From positions 2,790,001-2,854,000 of the forward strand of contig NZ_CP145732.1 of assembly GCF_036884845.1 (NCBI RefSeq): a DNA stretch of 64,000 nucleotides. The letters run 5' to 3'. Source of the DNA: Pseudomonas sp. MAG733B. Its GTDB lineage: Bacteria > Pseudomonadota > Gammaproteobacteria > Pseudomonadales > Pseudomonadaceae. Position 1 is the first letter of the stretch. Every line of letters starts with the position of its first letter. A model generated the notes under the pieces. It searched no databases and had not been told where the DNA came from. It saw only the letters and a program-made list of their open reading frames with translations. Positions 1 to 9,786 of the stretch are shown here, piece by piece. The position numbers were made by a program, and so were the translations under genes.

Positions 1-630
1 GATGATGCTATCGATGCCAATGGGGCTATTTTCAAAACTGGCGGTGGATGTCTAGCTATACCGGATGTGGAATACGATCTTCAGCATAAACATTGTTCCG
101 CATTAATGCAGGAGGCATTTAGGTTGGCGCAGGAAAGGCCTGATATAAGTACTGTGGTGATTGGTTCGCTGTGGAACGCATACCTTACGAATGGCACGTT
201 CATGGCTGCGCGATTTGGGGTAGGGAGTTCGGAGTACGTTGAAGCTTTGAATAAACTTGGCTTGTATATAAAGAATCTACGGTTGTTAAATAAGCGAGTA
301 TATGTTGTGCTTAACATACCAGCTGGTAATAAGCTTGACCCAAAATACATGGTTCAGCGTGACCTGATGTCATTTCCAAGTGTTTTGTCCATAAGGGATA
401 GCAGTGTAAGGCGCGATGATTTAGACCAGCTTTATGGGCAGGTCCAATCTGATTTAGCGAGAGTGGCTAAGACTTCCGGAGCTTCCACAATCAATCCGAT
501 GGATTTTTTATGTGCGGATAATTGCCCGGGCGTTGATGCTCAGGGCGAGCCTATGTACAAAGATGCGGATCACCTTAGGCCAAGGTTTGTGCGCCAGAAT
601 GCGAACTTCATCGATGAAGCTCTCAGATAG
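1..630 (+). CDS. Acyltransferase, C-terminal SGNH domain (5' truncated)
   Basis: The frame is open from the window edge, so only the last 209 residues are visible and the true start lies outside. The visible part resembles the C-terminal SGNH hydrolase-like domain of OafA/YrhL-type membrane acyltransferases, which O-acetylate surface polysaccharides. It has a hydrophobic strand ending in VVIGSLWNAY (about residues 49-58 of the visible part) and a late DADHL motif near position 565, where this fold places its catalytic Asp and His. The N-terminal multi-membrane acyltransferase-3 domain would be upstream and is not seen. A role in modifying surface polysaccharide would suit the O-antigen-ligase gene at the other end of the window. 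Family assignment is from motif and length; substrate unknown. Confidence 0.6.
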   Translation, partial: DDAIDANGAIFKTGGGCLAIPDVEYDLQHKHCSALMQEAFRLAQERPDISTVVIGSLWNAYLTNGTFMAARFGVGSSEYVEALNKLGLYIKNLRLLNKRVYVVLNIPAGNKLDPKYMVQRDLMSFPSVLSIRDSSVRRDDLDQLYGQVQSDLARVAKTSGASTINPMDFLCADNCPGVDAQGEPMYKDADHLRPRFVRQNANFIDEALR

Positions 631-742
631 AAAATCTCATTGGCATGCGCGCAGCGGGCGTTGGGGTGAAACAGGTGTAAACCTATTTCAGGACTAGACA
701 CTTGGATTTCACGTACCGAGATCCAGGTACTTTGGCAGCCTG

Positions 743-1027
743 TCACTCAATACTCTTCAACCCCACCGTATTCCGAGCCAACTTCGCACGCTCACTCCAT
801 GCGATTGTGTGGCTGGCCTTGTTCCATCGCACCTTCCTGATGTCGCGCCTCGAAGCTTTTTCAATGGCGTCAGCGATGTAGCGAATGTTGAAAGTGCTGC
901 CCGCGCACTCTCCATGGTGAAGCAGGGCTGCTTTCCAGGCCTCCAGATCGCTCATGCTTGAGCCTTCGATGATGATGACTTTCTTGAATCCGCCAGCCAC
1001 AAAATGGATCTCGTAACGTTCCCTCAT
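743..1027 (-). CDS. Conserved hypothetical protein, 94 aa
   Basis: A 94-residue soluble protein with no signal peptide or membrane segment. It opens with a short beta-rich stretch (RYEIHFVAGGFKKVIIIEG), followed by a helical part and a basic C-terminal half with KVRWNKASHTIAWSERAKLA. It resembles a small family confined to Pseudomonas (possibly DUF6555), but I cannot confirm that without a search. It is monocistronic, with no close neighbour on its strand. Function is not known. Confidence 0.65.
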   Translation of the reverse strand: MRERYEIHFVAGGFKKVIIIEGSSMSDLEAWKAALLHHGECAGSTFNIRYIADAIEKASRRDIRKVRWNKASHTIAWSERAKLARNTVGLKSIE

Positions 1028-1394
1028 TACCAGGCTGTCCCCGCCAGCAATTTTACTTGAGAAATATTATCATTTGCGGAGTCGGATTAGGATGTCCGTG
1101 CTGCCAAATGAAAATCATTTCTACCCGATGTTGAACTGTGGGCAACGAACTGCATCCAACCAGAACAGGCGACCAGGCGTTTGATTGGCTCAGTGAAGCT
1201 GGAGGGGAGATGATGGGGAGGCGAGCGATGATCCGATTCTTTGCGGCTTACTTGTCCATTTGCCTTTTGCTTCAATGGACTGTGGTTGAGGCATCCCCCT
1301 GGATTGCCACTCATGTGCTTCTGAGATGGATCCTGTAACGCGGTGATTCAGGCGTAAAATGGGCGGTGCTCCCTCATCTAAAGGAGTCACATAT
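1028..1394. other. Intergenic region without a supported gene
   Basis: A 367-base gap between two divergently read small genes. The short open frames here overlap each other on both strands, lack ribosome-binding sites and look like noise. The stretch AAGGAGT at 1381-1387 is the ribosome-binding site of the next gene. I see no other structure. Confidence 0.5.
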
Positions 1395-1589
1395 ATGATC
1401 TCCGACCAAATCAACAAGCAGTCATCCGACAGCCAAACTGCTTGGGATCGATACTTCTGCGCTGCGTTGATTGCAGAGAGCAATCTGACGGCACCCGTAG
1501 TAGGCGGGGCCACTCACGAAGACAGGCAGAATCTGTTGATCGAGAGGGCCAAAGCCCTCGCCGACAAAATGATGGAAAACAGAAAATAA
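1395..1589 (+). CDS. Small hypothetical protein, 64 aa
   Basis: I place the start at the ATG at 1395 (MISDQINKQSSD) because AAGGAG sits 8 bases before it; an upstream in-frame ATG at 1359 lacks such a site. The product is 64 residues, acidic to neutral, with no signal peptide or membrane segment and a helical C-terminus (RQNLLIERAKALADKMMENR). A terminator-like hairpin follows 2 bases after the stop, supporting a real short transcript. I do not recognise the family. Confidence 0.6.
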   Translation: MISDQINKQSSDSQTAWDRYFCAALIAESNLTAPVVGGATHEDRQNLLIERAKALADKMMENRK

Positions 1590-1591
1590 CC

Positions 1592-1617
1592 AGAGCCCAG
1601 CCATCGTGCTGGGCTCT
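1592..1617 (+). terminator. Rho-independent-type terminator
   Basis: A perfect 10-bp stem AGAGCCCAGC / GCTGGGCTCT with a 6-base loop, immediately after the small gene ending at 1589. The T-tail on the + side is weak (TTCACATCT). It may also serve the converging carbonic anhydrase transcript. Confidence 0.6.
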
Positions 1618-1651
1618 TCACATCTGGCACTTTTTACCGATGCCCTATGAC

Positions 1652-2404
1652 TCAGGCAATCAGTTCGACCTTCCCGGTCGCCAGGCGATAGATGCCCCCC
1701 ACTATTTTCAACTTGCCGTTGCCGAGCGCGTCGGTCAGCAGTGGTGTGGCCTGCTTGAGGCGTGCAACCGAGTCTTTGACATTTTGTACGGTCGCGTTTT
1801 CCATCAGGTCTCCAGGTTGTTTGATCACTGTTTCGATAGCGGGTTTGAGTGCGTCAGTCAGTTTCGGGATCTGTCCGGGGAACACCGTTTTATCCTTGAC
1901 GGCTTTGATGCCGGCCTCGATAGCGCCGCAACTCTCATGCCCCAATACCAGAATGAGCGGCGCGCCAAGCACGGCGACACCGTATTCGATACTCGCCAGA
2001 CCTTCGTCCGTAACAAAGTTACCGGCGACGCGGATGGCGAAAAGATCGCCCCGTGCGGTATCGAATGCGTACTCGGGGGCGATGCGCGAGTCGGAGCAAC
2101 TCAGGACCGCGACGAACGGGTTCTGACCGGAAACCAACGCCTCGCGCTCGTCCTTGAAGTCATGGGTTTCTGAGTTGCCGCTGACATACCGTTCATTTCC
2201 CGCCATCAGTCTTTTGAGGGCCTCATCAGGGCTGATGACGTTTTTGGGTTTGGGGGGCGCTGAGGTTTTTTCGGCTGCCTGAAGGATTCGGTCGGGCAGG
2301 GCACCGGCGAGTAGCAGGGCGCCGGCTCCTAATCCGGCAAGGCGAAGAAAGCGGCGACGCTCTTGGGTTTTTGAAGCAGAGTTTGAATCACATGATTCAC
2401 ACAT
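1652..2404 (-). CDS. Beta-class carbonic anhydrase, Tat-exported
   Basis: Interconverts CO2 and bicarbonate at a zinc site. With the start at 2404 (MCESCDSN) the protein is 250 residues. It has a twin-arginine signal (RRRFLRLAG, residues 17-25) and a hydrophobic h-region to about residue 36, so it is probably exported folded to the periplasm. The zinc ligands and catalytic dyad of the beta class are present: Cys103-x-Asp105-x-Arg107 in CSDSR, then His156 and Cys159 in HESCG. The frame extends 21 codons further upstream, but that extension would bury the Tat signal, so I prefer 2404. Exported beta-carbonic anhydrases with Tat signals are common in Pseudomonas. Monocistronic. Confidence 0.9.
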   Translation of the reverse strand: MCESCDSNSASKTQERRRFLRLAGLGAGALLLAGALPDRILQAAEKTSAPPKPKNVISPDEALKRLMAGNERYVSGNSETHDFKDEREALVSGQNPFVAVLSCSDSRIAPEYAFDTARGDLFAIRVAGNFVTDEGLASIEYGVAVLGAPLILVLGHESCGAIEAGIKAVKDKTVFPGQIPKLTDALKPAIETVIKQPGDLMENATVQNVKDSVARLKQATPLLTDALGNGKLKIVGGIYRLATGKVELIA

Positions 2405-2643
2405 GACTTTGTGTACTCGGGTCAATTCGGTGGGAATGACTGCTTTTGGGCAGTGCGGCAAGAACATGTCGCACTGGCGAGTTGGAGTCTAGTCGGTCTC
2501 TGTAACGCCATGTCTTTGCCGCTTGCGGGTTGGCTCCCATGAGCAGAACAGAGGCATCTGCTAATGGTTGGACAGATGCAATCATCGATTGATGAGCTAC
2601 TACTGACAGGTTTATTCATCTTCGTCCTGACAGGAGTTTCACG

Positions 2644-3099
2644 ATGCTGGCTCACTGGTTTCTTGCGGCGGTACACCTTTTGGCGTTAACGATGGGGTTT
2701 TGGGCGGTTCTGGTTCGCGGTACGAATTTTCGGCGTTTGGCGAGCGGCGTGGGAGAGGCTCGCAGCGTGCTGATCGCGGATAACCTTTGGGGGATTTCCG
2801 CACTCATTCTGCTCGTCACCGGTGGGATGCGAGCCTTTGGCGGGTTCGAAAAAGGCACGGATTACTACCTGCATCAGCCGTTGTTTCACCTCAAGATGAC
2901 GCTTTTCGTTCTGATCCTGCTGCTTGAAGTAGCGCCGATGGTGACCCTGATCAAATGGCGGGTGGCGCTGGCACGTGGCGCGGCAATCGATACCGGGCGC
3001 GCGAAGTTGTTTGCGCGGATCAGTCATGTCGAAGCGTTACTGGTGCTGCTGATGGTTGTCGCGGCCACTGGTATGGCGCGTGGTGTGACGTTTGGGTAG
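2644..3099 (+). CDS. DUF2214 family inner-membrane protein
   Basis: A 151-residue protein with about four hydrophobic segments (residues 1-22, 48-62, 82-105 and 128-147), typical of the DUF2214 family of small predicted membrane proteins of unknown role. The start ATG at 2644 follows CAGGAG at 2630-2635. It is transcribed divergently from the carbonic anhydrase with a 239-bp spacer. Function unknown; family match is from overall pattern and length. Confidence 0.75.
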   Translation: MLAHWFLAAVHLLALTMGFWAVLVRGTNFRRLASGVGEARSVLIADNLWGISALILLVTGGMRAFGGFEKGTDYYLHQPLFHLKMTLFVLILLLEVAPMVTLIKWRVALARGAAIDTGRAKLFARISHVEALLVLLMVVAATGMARGVTFG

Positions 3100-3198
3100 C
3101 CAGGGGCGAGCGAGGAAGATGGAGGGCGTAGCGGCAGATGAATCTTTAGCCAGCCGTCGTTCCGGGGCGAACGGGCTGGCTACTGAATGCATCAGGAT

Positions 3199-3393
3199 TC
3201 AGGGAGTCTGCGGCTTGTCCGGGGCGGTCAGGCCAGCTTGAATGCGCTGATAAATCTCTTCGCGATGCACCGCAACGTCTTTCGGGGCGTTGATGCCAAT
3301 TCTGACTTGCTGGCCGCTTACGCCCAGGATGGTGATCGTAATGTCATCACCAATATTTATGCTTTCACCGACTTTGCGGGTGAGTATCAGCAT
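3199..3393 (-). CDS. rsmE: RsmE, CsrA-family post-transcriptional regulator
   Basis: A 64-residue RNA-binding protein of the CsrA/RsmA family. It binds GGA motifs in mRNA leaders and is titrated by small RNAs (RsmX/Y/Z) in the Gac/Rsm cascade that controls secondary metabolism and biofilm in pseudomonads. The start is the ATG at 3393, giving the canonical [11 protein letters not shown] opening; the frame's upstream extension is spurious. The conserved RNA-contact core [12 protein letters not shown] is present. The residues [16 protein letters not shown] and the tail TAPDKPQTP fit RsmE rather than RsmA, which differs at these positions. It stands alone with its own upstream region. Confidence 0.93.
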   Translation of the reverse strand: MLILTRKVGESINIGDDITITILGVSGQQVRIGINAPKDVAVHREEIYQRIQAGLTAPDKPQTP

Positions 3394-3643
3394 GGTCTTC
3401 TCCTTGATTGCTTTGTGGGGCACCTGATTCGGACAGTGCAGAGGTCGGTGGTATGTATAGATTAGTGCGAAGTCTCACAGTTTGGGTGCCTCTTTCTGAC
3501 GCGCAGATGCAGCATTAATTCCCAAGGCGTAACTATACAGAGGCCGCAACCATGATTCTCGTTGTTTTGTGCCCATTTTACGGCACTCGGGAAGTATTCA
3601 TGAGTGTTAAAATTCCAGCTTTAAGCATTCAGAGGGAAACGCT

Positions 3644-4012
3644 GTGCGCAAAATGGTTTTGGTAATGGCGGTACTGGCGCTGGCGGGATGTGGTGAGGGC
3701 AAGCGTGGGGATGCGCAAAAGCCGCAGCCTGCAGCGGCGGCGGTAGCGCCGGCGCAAGTGTCGGGACCGCAATGGGATCTCGAAGTGCGAGGCGAAACAC
3801 CTCAGGCAGTCAGCGACCTCAGCGGCTGGCTGATCGAGCACAGCTTCATGTCCAATGTCATCAGGGAAAATGGCAAGACCCGGATTCTGATGGGGCCATA
3901 CGGTTCGAAGGCTGAAGCCGACGCCAAACAGGCGCAAGTGAACGCAGCGCTGGTCAAGGCGAAGAAACAGAATATTGAAGTGCTGGTCCTCGAGCGTCCG
4001 GCAGCCCAATAA
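3644..4012 (+). CDS. SPOR-domain lipoprotein
   Basis: A 122-residue lipoprotein precursor. It has a basic start (MRKM), a hydrophobic stretch and a lipobox LAGC with the lipidated Cys at about residue 16, then an Ala/Pro-rich linker. The C-terminal 75 residues look like a SPOR domain (WDLEVRGE through ILMGPYGSKAEADAKQAQV), which binds denuded peptidoglycan at division sites. The start is GTG at 3644, with AGAGGGA at 3631-3637 as ribosome-binding site. The final residue of the lipobox region does not tell inner from outer membrane with certainty. A strong terminator follows. Confidence 0.75.
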   Translation: MRKMVLVMAVLALAGCGEGKRGDAQKPQPAAAAVAPAQVSGPQWDLEVRGETPQAVSDLSGWLIEHSFMSNVIRENGKTRILMGPYGSKAEADAKQAQVNAALVKAKKQNIEVLVLERPAAQ

Positions 4013-4038
4013 GTACCGCGCTTCTCGATGAGAAATTA

Positions 4039-4070
4039 AAAAGGCCTCGGGTATTGAACCCGAGGCCTTT
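4039..4070. terminator. Bidirectional terminator
   Basis: A stem AAGGCCTCGGGT / ACCCGAGGCCTT with a 5-base loop, flanked by A-rich sequence on the left and T-rich sequence on the right. It lies between the converging SPOR lipoprotein and endonuclease genes and can end both transcripts. Confidence 0.85.
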
Positions 4071-4087
4071 GTGTTTTCAACGCGTAT

Positions 4088-4777
4088 TCAGCCGCAGGAT
4101 TTCATGTCCACCGGGCCGACAAACTCGTTGCCGCGCCCCATGACGCACGCCACGCTTTGGTTGCGTTGACGTTCCCAGGCCTGAACCGGATAGGTTTTGT
4201 CCCAGGCTTCGTACAGTTGGCGATCCTGTTTCGACAGGCGCAAGCCGTATTGCTTGCTCATGTAGAAATACGTCCGGGCGATCATCCCGCGAATGGATGG
4301 GCGAGGCATGACCTTCTTCGCCTTGAAGTCGACCTGGGTCAGGCACGAGCCGTATTGACCCGATTGCTCGGGCAGCCAGCCGAAACTGAAGTTGCTGCGA
4401 TCGCCGTTCACCTCACCGATGCTTGGCACCAGGTTATGCAGATCGGCCTCGGCCTTTTGGTAGGTCGGATCGTAGCGCGTACAGTTCTTGCGTCCGCCTT
4501 CCTGCCAGCATTGGCGCTGGTGACCGATCTGCCAGGCCGGAACGATGTGTTCCCACTCGATGCGCGAGGCGCGCTTGGCATTTTTACGCGGCACGTAGCC
4601 ACATGCTGCGAGGTTCACCTTGTTGCCGGTGTATTTGCAGCCGCAATAAAACTCGGTGGATTGGGGCGCGTACAGCTTCCAGGCGACTTTCTTGGCTTCG
4701 TTGAAGGTGCGGGGCGCATCGGCCTGGGCGCCCATGGCGAACAACAGAAACAGCAAAGCAAAACAACGGACACTCAT
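4088..4777 (-). CDS. Endonuclease I family secreted nuclease
   Basis: A 229-residue secreted or periplasmic DNase of the EndA/endonuclease I family (beta-beta-alpha metal fold). With the start at 4777 (MSVRCFALLFLLFAMG) it has a clear Sec signal peptide cleaved after AQA. The frame extends 38 codons upstream, but that part overlaps the next gene and lacks a signal. Active-site features are present: EWEHIVPAW with the catalytic His, and NLVPSIGEVNGDRSN. Several Cys (CGC, QRQCW, KNC, SCL, VAC, KSC) probably form disulfides outside the cytoplasm. It starts 4 bases after the DUF1654 gene stop, so the two are likely co-transcribed. Confidence 0.88.
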   Translation of the reverse strand: MSVRCFALLFLLFAMGAQADAPRTFNEAKKVAWKLYAPQSTEFYCGCKYTGNKVNLAACGYVPRKNAKRASRIEWEHIVPAWQIGHQRQCWQEGGRKNCTRYDPTYQKAEADLHNLVPSIGEVNGDRSNFSFGWLPEQSGQYGSCLTQVDFKAKKVMPRPSIRGMIARTYFYMSKQYGLRLSKQDRQLYEAWDKTYPVQAWERQRNQSVACVMGRGNEFVGPVDMKSCG

Positions 4778-4781
4778 TGAC

Positions 4782-5021
4782 TCAGTCTTCCTTCGGCACG
4801 ACCCAGAAAATCTGCACACCGCCGTCATCGCGATAGGCGAGGGTGACGTTGTCGTTTTCATCGATTTCTTCGAGCAGGCGTTCCCACTCATCCACAGGCT
4901 CGTCCGGCAGACGGAAGATCAGTGCGGCCTTGGCTTTTTGGGCGGTGGGGGAATTGATGATTTTCTGAACTCGCGTGCCCATGCGGACATAGGAGTCAGG
5001 TGAGGCAGAGGTGGTGTCCAC
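4782..5021 (-). CDS. DUF1654 family protein
   Basis: A small cytoplasmic protein of the DUF1654 family, common in Pseudomonas. Recognisable parts are RVQKIINSPTAQKAKAAL, the acidic EWERLLEEIDENDNV and the C-terminus VQIFWVVPKED. I choose the GTG at 5021 (VDTTSASPD, 79 residues) because AAGGAT lies 6 bases ahead. The longer frame from 5072 has no good ribosome-binding site. Function is unknown. It sits 4 bases upstream of the endonuclease gene, which suggests a two-gene transcript and possibly a link to nucleic-acid metabolism (inference). Confidence 0.75.
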   Translation of the reverse strand: MDTTSASPDSYVRMGTRVQKIINSPTAQKAKAALIFRLPDEPVDEWERLLEEIDENDNVTLAYRDDGGVQIFWVVPKED

Positions 5022-5198
5022 GGGATTATCCTTATTAAGCTGTACGTGCATACAGTATTTAACTGTAGGCATTTTCGCAACTGCTTAAAATTCAAGAAAA
5101 TCCTCTGACAGCGGTTTGCTCCATTTGGTGTAGGACGAAGGAATATTTTTTCGAAAGGCAAGGCGGTGCCCGACCGGAATCGGTCGGGCGAGGGTGAA

Positions 5199-6603
<1,405 letters not shown>

Positions 6604-7044
6604 ATGTCGCTGACCGTCGGTTTTTCAAATGCGTCCGTGATCAACATTGGCGGGAAGTCTCCCTCGACTGTTGAGACCTTGAGCGAGGCGGCGGCTGATA
6701 CGTCGACACAGCGCCTGGGGCTGGAAGCGGACGAGAAAAAGTCTGTCAGCCTCGGCGGCGGAACGCAGGGTAGTGAGAAAGCCGAAAGCGCGGGCAGCAA
6801 GCAGAGCATTGCCGTGCAGATGTTGCTCAAGCGCATGCAGGAACTGCAGGAGCAACTGCGCGAACAGCAGCAGCAATTGGCGGCAACCCAGGCTGCGAAA
6901 TTCCAATCGGCGGAAGCCAAGGCGACCGCAGTCATGTCGATCCAGTCGCAGATTGCCGATACGTCCGCGGCACTGATGCAAGTGGCGGCGGCGCTGGCGA
7001 AGGAGCTGACAGGTTCCGGGAATGTTGTCAGTACCACAGCGTGA
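6604..7044 (+). CDS. Conserved hypothetical coiled-coil protein, 146 aa
   Basis: A 146-residue, Ser/Ala/Gln-rich protein with no signal peptide. Residues 1-65 are low in hydrophobics and look disordered. Residues 70-105 form a strong amphipathic coiled coil (MQELQEQLREQQQQLAATQ), and the C-terminus is another Ala-rich helix. The start has GGAG 4 bases ahead. I do not recognise a domain. It stands between ansB and the rbs operon on its own promoter. Confidence 0.65.
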   Translation: MSLTVGFSNASVINIGGKSPSTVETLSEAAADTSTQRLGLEADEKKSVSLGGGTQGSEKAESAGSKQSIAVQMLLKRMQELQEQLREQQQQLAATQAAKFQSAEAKATAVMSIQSQIADTSAALMQVAAALAKELTGSGNVVSTTA

Positions 7045-7111
7045 ACGGTTCCCTCAGATGGCGGTTTCTCGTCATTGACAAATCTCGACAAGATTCGCAT
7101 AGTCCGGTCTA

Positions 7112-7125
7112 CGCAAACGTTTGCG
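7112..7125. promoter_or_regulatory. Probable RbsR operator
   Basis: A perfect 14-bp palindrome CGCAAACGTTTGCG, 95 bases before rbsB. It is a classic LacI/GalR-family operator shape with a central CG. rbsR, a LacI-type repressor, is encoded in the operon downstream, so autorepression released by ribose is the simple reading. A weaker related sequence, GCAAGCGTTGC, lies at 7180-7190 closer to the gene and may be a second site. Confidence 0.75.
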
Positions 7126-7220
7126 CGACAGTCCTGATGGGCTAAATCCATCAGCGAACGCCACGCAGCTTACGCCAGCGCAAGCGTTGCTCACAATAAT
7201 CATAAGATCGGAGTGAACCC

Positions 7221-8177
7221 ATGAAGCTGCCATTCGCTGGACGTCTTCTTGCTGTCGCTATGCTGGCTGCCGCCTCTGCTGCGCTGCCTGTCTCTTCGGC
7301 TTTCGCTGAAACGCCTGCCAAACCCAAAGTCGCCCTGGTGATGAAGTCCCTGGCCAACGAATTCTTCCTGACCATGGAAGACGGCGCCAAGGCCTACCAG
7401 AAAGATCACTCCGGCGAGTTCGAGCTGATTTCCAACGGCATCAAGGACGAAACGGACACCGCGGGCCAGACGCGCATCGTCGAGCAAATGATTCTGGCCA
7501 AGGTCGATGCGCTGGTCATCGCGCCGGCTGACTCCAAGGCCATGGTGCCGGTGATCAAGAAAGCCATCGATGCCGGTATCACCGTGATCAACATCGACAA
7601 CCAGCTTGACCCGGCCGTGGTCAAAAGCAAAAACATCAGTGTTCCGTTCGTAGGCCCGGACAACCGCAAAGGCGCGCGTCTGGTCGGTGAGTACCTGGCC
7701 AAGACACTCAAGGCCGGTGACGAAGTCGGCATCATCGAAGGTGTGTCCACGACCACCAACGCCCAGGCTCGCACCGCGGGTTTCAAGGACGCGATGGAAG
7801 CCGCGCAGATCAAGGTTGTGTCGGTGCAGTCCGGTGACTGGGAAATCGACAAGGGCAACAAGGTTGCCGCGTCGATCCTCAGCGAATACCCGCAAACCAA
7901 AGCCCTGCTGGCCGGTAACGACAGCATGGCGCTCGGTGTAGTGTCGGCGGTGCGTGCTGCGGGCAGGGCCGGTAAGGTTGAAGTCGTCGGCTACGACAAC
8001 ATCAACGCCATCAAGCCGATGCTCGCGGACGGTCGAGTGCTGGCCACGGCTGACCAGTTTGCCGCCAAACAAGCGGTGTTCGGCATCGAGACGGCGCTGA
8101 AAATCATCAAGGGCGAAAAAGTCGACAGCAGCGCGAACGGTGTGATCGAGACGCCGGTAGAGCTGGTTACCAAGTAA
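7221..8177 (+). CDS. rbsB: Ribose ABC transporter, periplasmic binding protein
   Basis: A 318-residue type I periplasmic binding protein that captures D-ribose for the RbsAC importer. Signal peptide residues 1-29, cleaved after AFA. The mature part has the usual alternating Rossmann halves: LVMKSLANEFFLTMEDGA at the start, then VDALVIAPADSKAMVPVIKKA, and AGNDSMALGVVSAVR with the second-domain ligand contacts. First gene of the rbsBACRKD operon. The operator at 7112 lies just upstream, and a 55-base spacer to rbsA contains a GC-rich inverted sequence that may lower downstream expression. Confidence 0.92.
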   Translation: MKLPFAGRLLAVAMLAAASAALPVSSAFAETPAKPKVALVMKSLANEFFLTMEDGAKAYQKDHSGEFELISNGIKDETDTAGQTRIVEQMILAKVDALVIAPADSKAMVPVIKKAIDAGITVINIDNQLDPAVVKSKNISVPFVGPDNRKGARLVGEYLAKTLKAGDEVGIIEGVSTTTNAQARTAGFKDAMEAAQIKVVSVQSGDWEIDKGNKVAASILSEYPQTKALLAGNDSMALGVVSAVRAAGRAGKVEVVGYDNINAIKPMLADGRVLATADQFAAKQAVFGIETALKIIKGEKVDSSANGVIETPVELVTK

Positions 8178-8232
8178 TCCTCTGGCGACACAATGGTGCT
8201 CGCCCGTCCGGGCGAGCGCATGGAGAGTTTTT

Positions 8233-9786
8233 ATGTCCGTTCGCGACCCGAACGCTGTCCTCACGGTCAGTGGCATCGGCAAGACCTACGCCCAACCGGT
8301 CCTGACCGGCATCGACCTGACGCTCATGCGCGGTGAAGTGCTGGCGCTGACCGGTGAGAACGGCGCGGGCAAAAGCACGCTGTCGAAGATCATTGGTGGG
8401 CTGGTCACGCCGACCACTGGCCAGATGCAATTCCAGGGGCAGGATTACCGACCGGGCAGCCGCACTCAGGCGGAAGACCTCGGCATCCGCATGGTCATGC
8501 AGGAACTCAATCTGCTGCCGACCTTGTCGGTGGCGGAAAACCTGTTTCTCGACAACTTGCCCAGCAACGGCGGCTGGATCAGTCGCAAGCAACTGCGCAA
8601 AGCAGCGATCGAAGCCATGGCTCAGGTCGGCCTCGATGCGATCGATCCGGACACCCTGGTCGGCGAACTGGGCATCGGTCACCAGCAAATGGTCGAGATC
8701 GCCCGCAACCTGATCGGCGATTGCCACGTACTGATCCTCGACGAACCGACGGCCATGCTCACAACCCGTGAAGTCGAGATGCTGTTTGAACAGATCACTC
8801 GCTTGCAAGCTCGCGGCGTGTCGATCATCTACATTTCCCATCGCCTCGAAGAGTTGGCGCGGGTTGCCCAGCGCATTGCGGTATTGCGCGACGGCAATCT
8901 GGTGTGCGTCGAGCCGATGGCCAATTACAACAGCGAGCAACTGGTCACGTTGATGGTCGGTCGTGAGCTAGGCGAACACATCGACATGGGCCCGCGCAAG
9001 ATCGGCGCTGCGGCGTTGACGGTGACGGGCCTGACCCGTGCCGACAAGGTTCGTGACGTGTCCTTCGAAGTGCGCGCCGGCGAGATCTTCGGCATTTCCG
9101 GCCTGATCGGAGCAGGGCGCACCGAGTTGCTGCGGCTGATCTTCGGCGCCGATACCGCAGACAGCGGCACAGTGGCGCTGGGTTCGCCGGCGCAAGTCGT
9201 CAGCATTCGATCCCCGGTCGACGCAGTCGCTCACGGCATTGCCCTGATCACCGAAGACCGCAAGGGTGAAGGCTTGCTGTTGACGCAATCGATCGGCGCC
9301 AACATCGCGCTGGGCAACATGCCGCGTATTTCGAGTAGCGGGTTCGTCAATCCAGGCGACGAAGCGTCCCTGGCCCAGCGTCAGATCGACGCCATGCGCA
9401 TCCGCAGTTCCGGCCCGGCGCAATTGGTGTCCGAGCTGTCCGGTGGCAATCAGCAGAAAGTGGTGATCGGCCGTTGGCTGGAGCGCGACTGCTCGGTGCT
9501 GTTGTTCGATGAGCCGACTCGCGGTATCGACGTCGGCGCCAAGTTCGACATTTATGCGTTGCTCGGTGAACTGACCCGCCAGGGCAAAGCGCTGGTGGTG
9601 GTCTCCAGTGACCTGCGCGAATTGATGCTGATCTGCGACCGCATCGGCGTGCTCTCGGCCGGACGGCTGATCGACACCTTCGAGCGCGACAGCTGGACCC
9701 AGGATGACTTGCTTGCCGCCGCTTTTGCCGGCTACCAAAAACGTGATGCGCTGCTCAACGAAGCCGCGCCTAGGGATCTTCCATGA
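8233..9786 (+). CDS. rbsA: Ribose ABC transporter, duplicated ATPase
   Basis: A 517-residue ATPase made of two ABC domains, as in sugar importers of the RbsA/MglA/AraG type. The first half has Walker A GENGAGKST (residues 41-49) and Walker B HVLILDEPTA. The second half has the degenerate GLIGAGRTEL site normal for this family, the signature SGGNQQKVVIG and LLFDEPTRGIDVGAK. It energises ribose import with RbsC. It overlaps rbsC by 4 bases, showing translational coupling. Confidence 0.93.
   Translation: MSVRDPNAVLTVSGIGKTYAQPVLTGIDLTLMRGEVLALTGENGAGKSTLSKIIGGLVTPTTGQMQFQGQDYRPGSRTQAEDLGIRMVMQELNLLPTLSVAENLFLDNLPSNGGWISRKQLRKAAIEAMAQVGLDAIDPDTLVGELGIGHQQMVEIARNLIGDCHVLILDEPTAMLTTREVEMLFEQITRLQARGVSIIYISHRLEELARVAQRIAVLRDGNLVCVEPMANYNSEQLVTLMVGRELGEHIDMGPRKIGAAALTVTGLTRADKVRDVSFEVRAGEIFGISGLIGAGRTELLRLIFGADTADSGTVALGSPAQVVSIRSPVDAVAHGIALITEDRKGEGLLLTQSIGANIALGNMPRISSSGFVNPGDEASLAQRQIDAMRIRSSGPAQLVSELSGGNQQKVVIGRWLERDCSVLLFDEPTRGIDVGAKFDIYALLGELTRQGKALVVVSSDLRELMLICDRIGVLSAGRLIDTFERDSWTQDDLLAAAFAGYQKRDALLNEAAPRDLP

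Noticed and set aside
1442..2173. Open frame of 243 codons on the plus strand
   Set aside because: Lies opposite the carbonic anhydrase gene, has no ribosome-binding site and no family sense; a shadow of GC-rich coding DNA.
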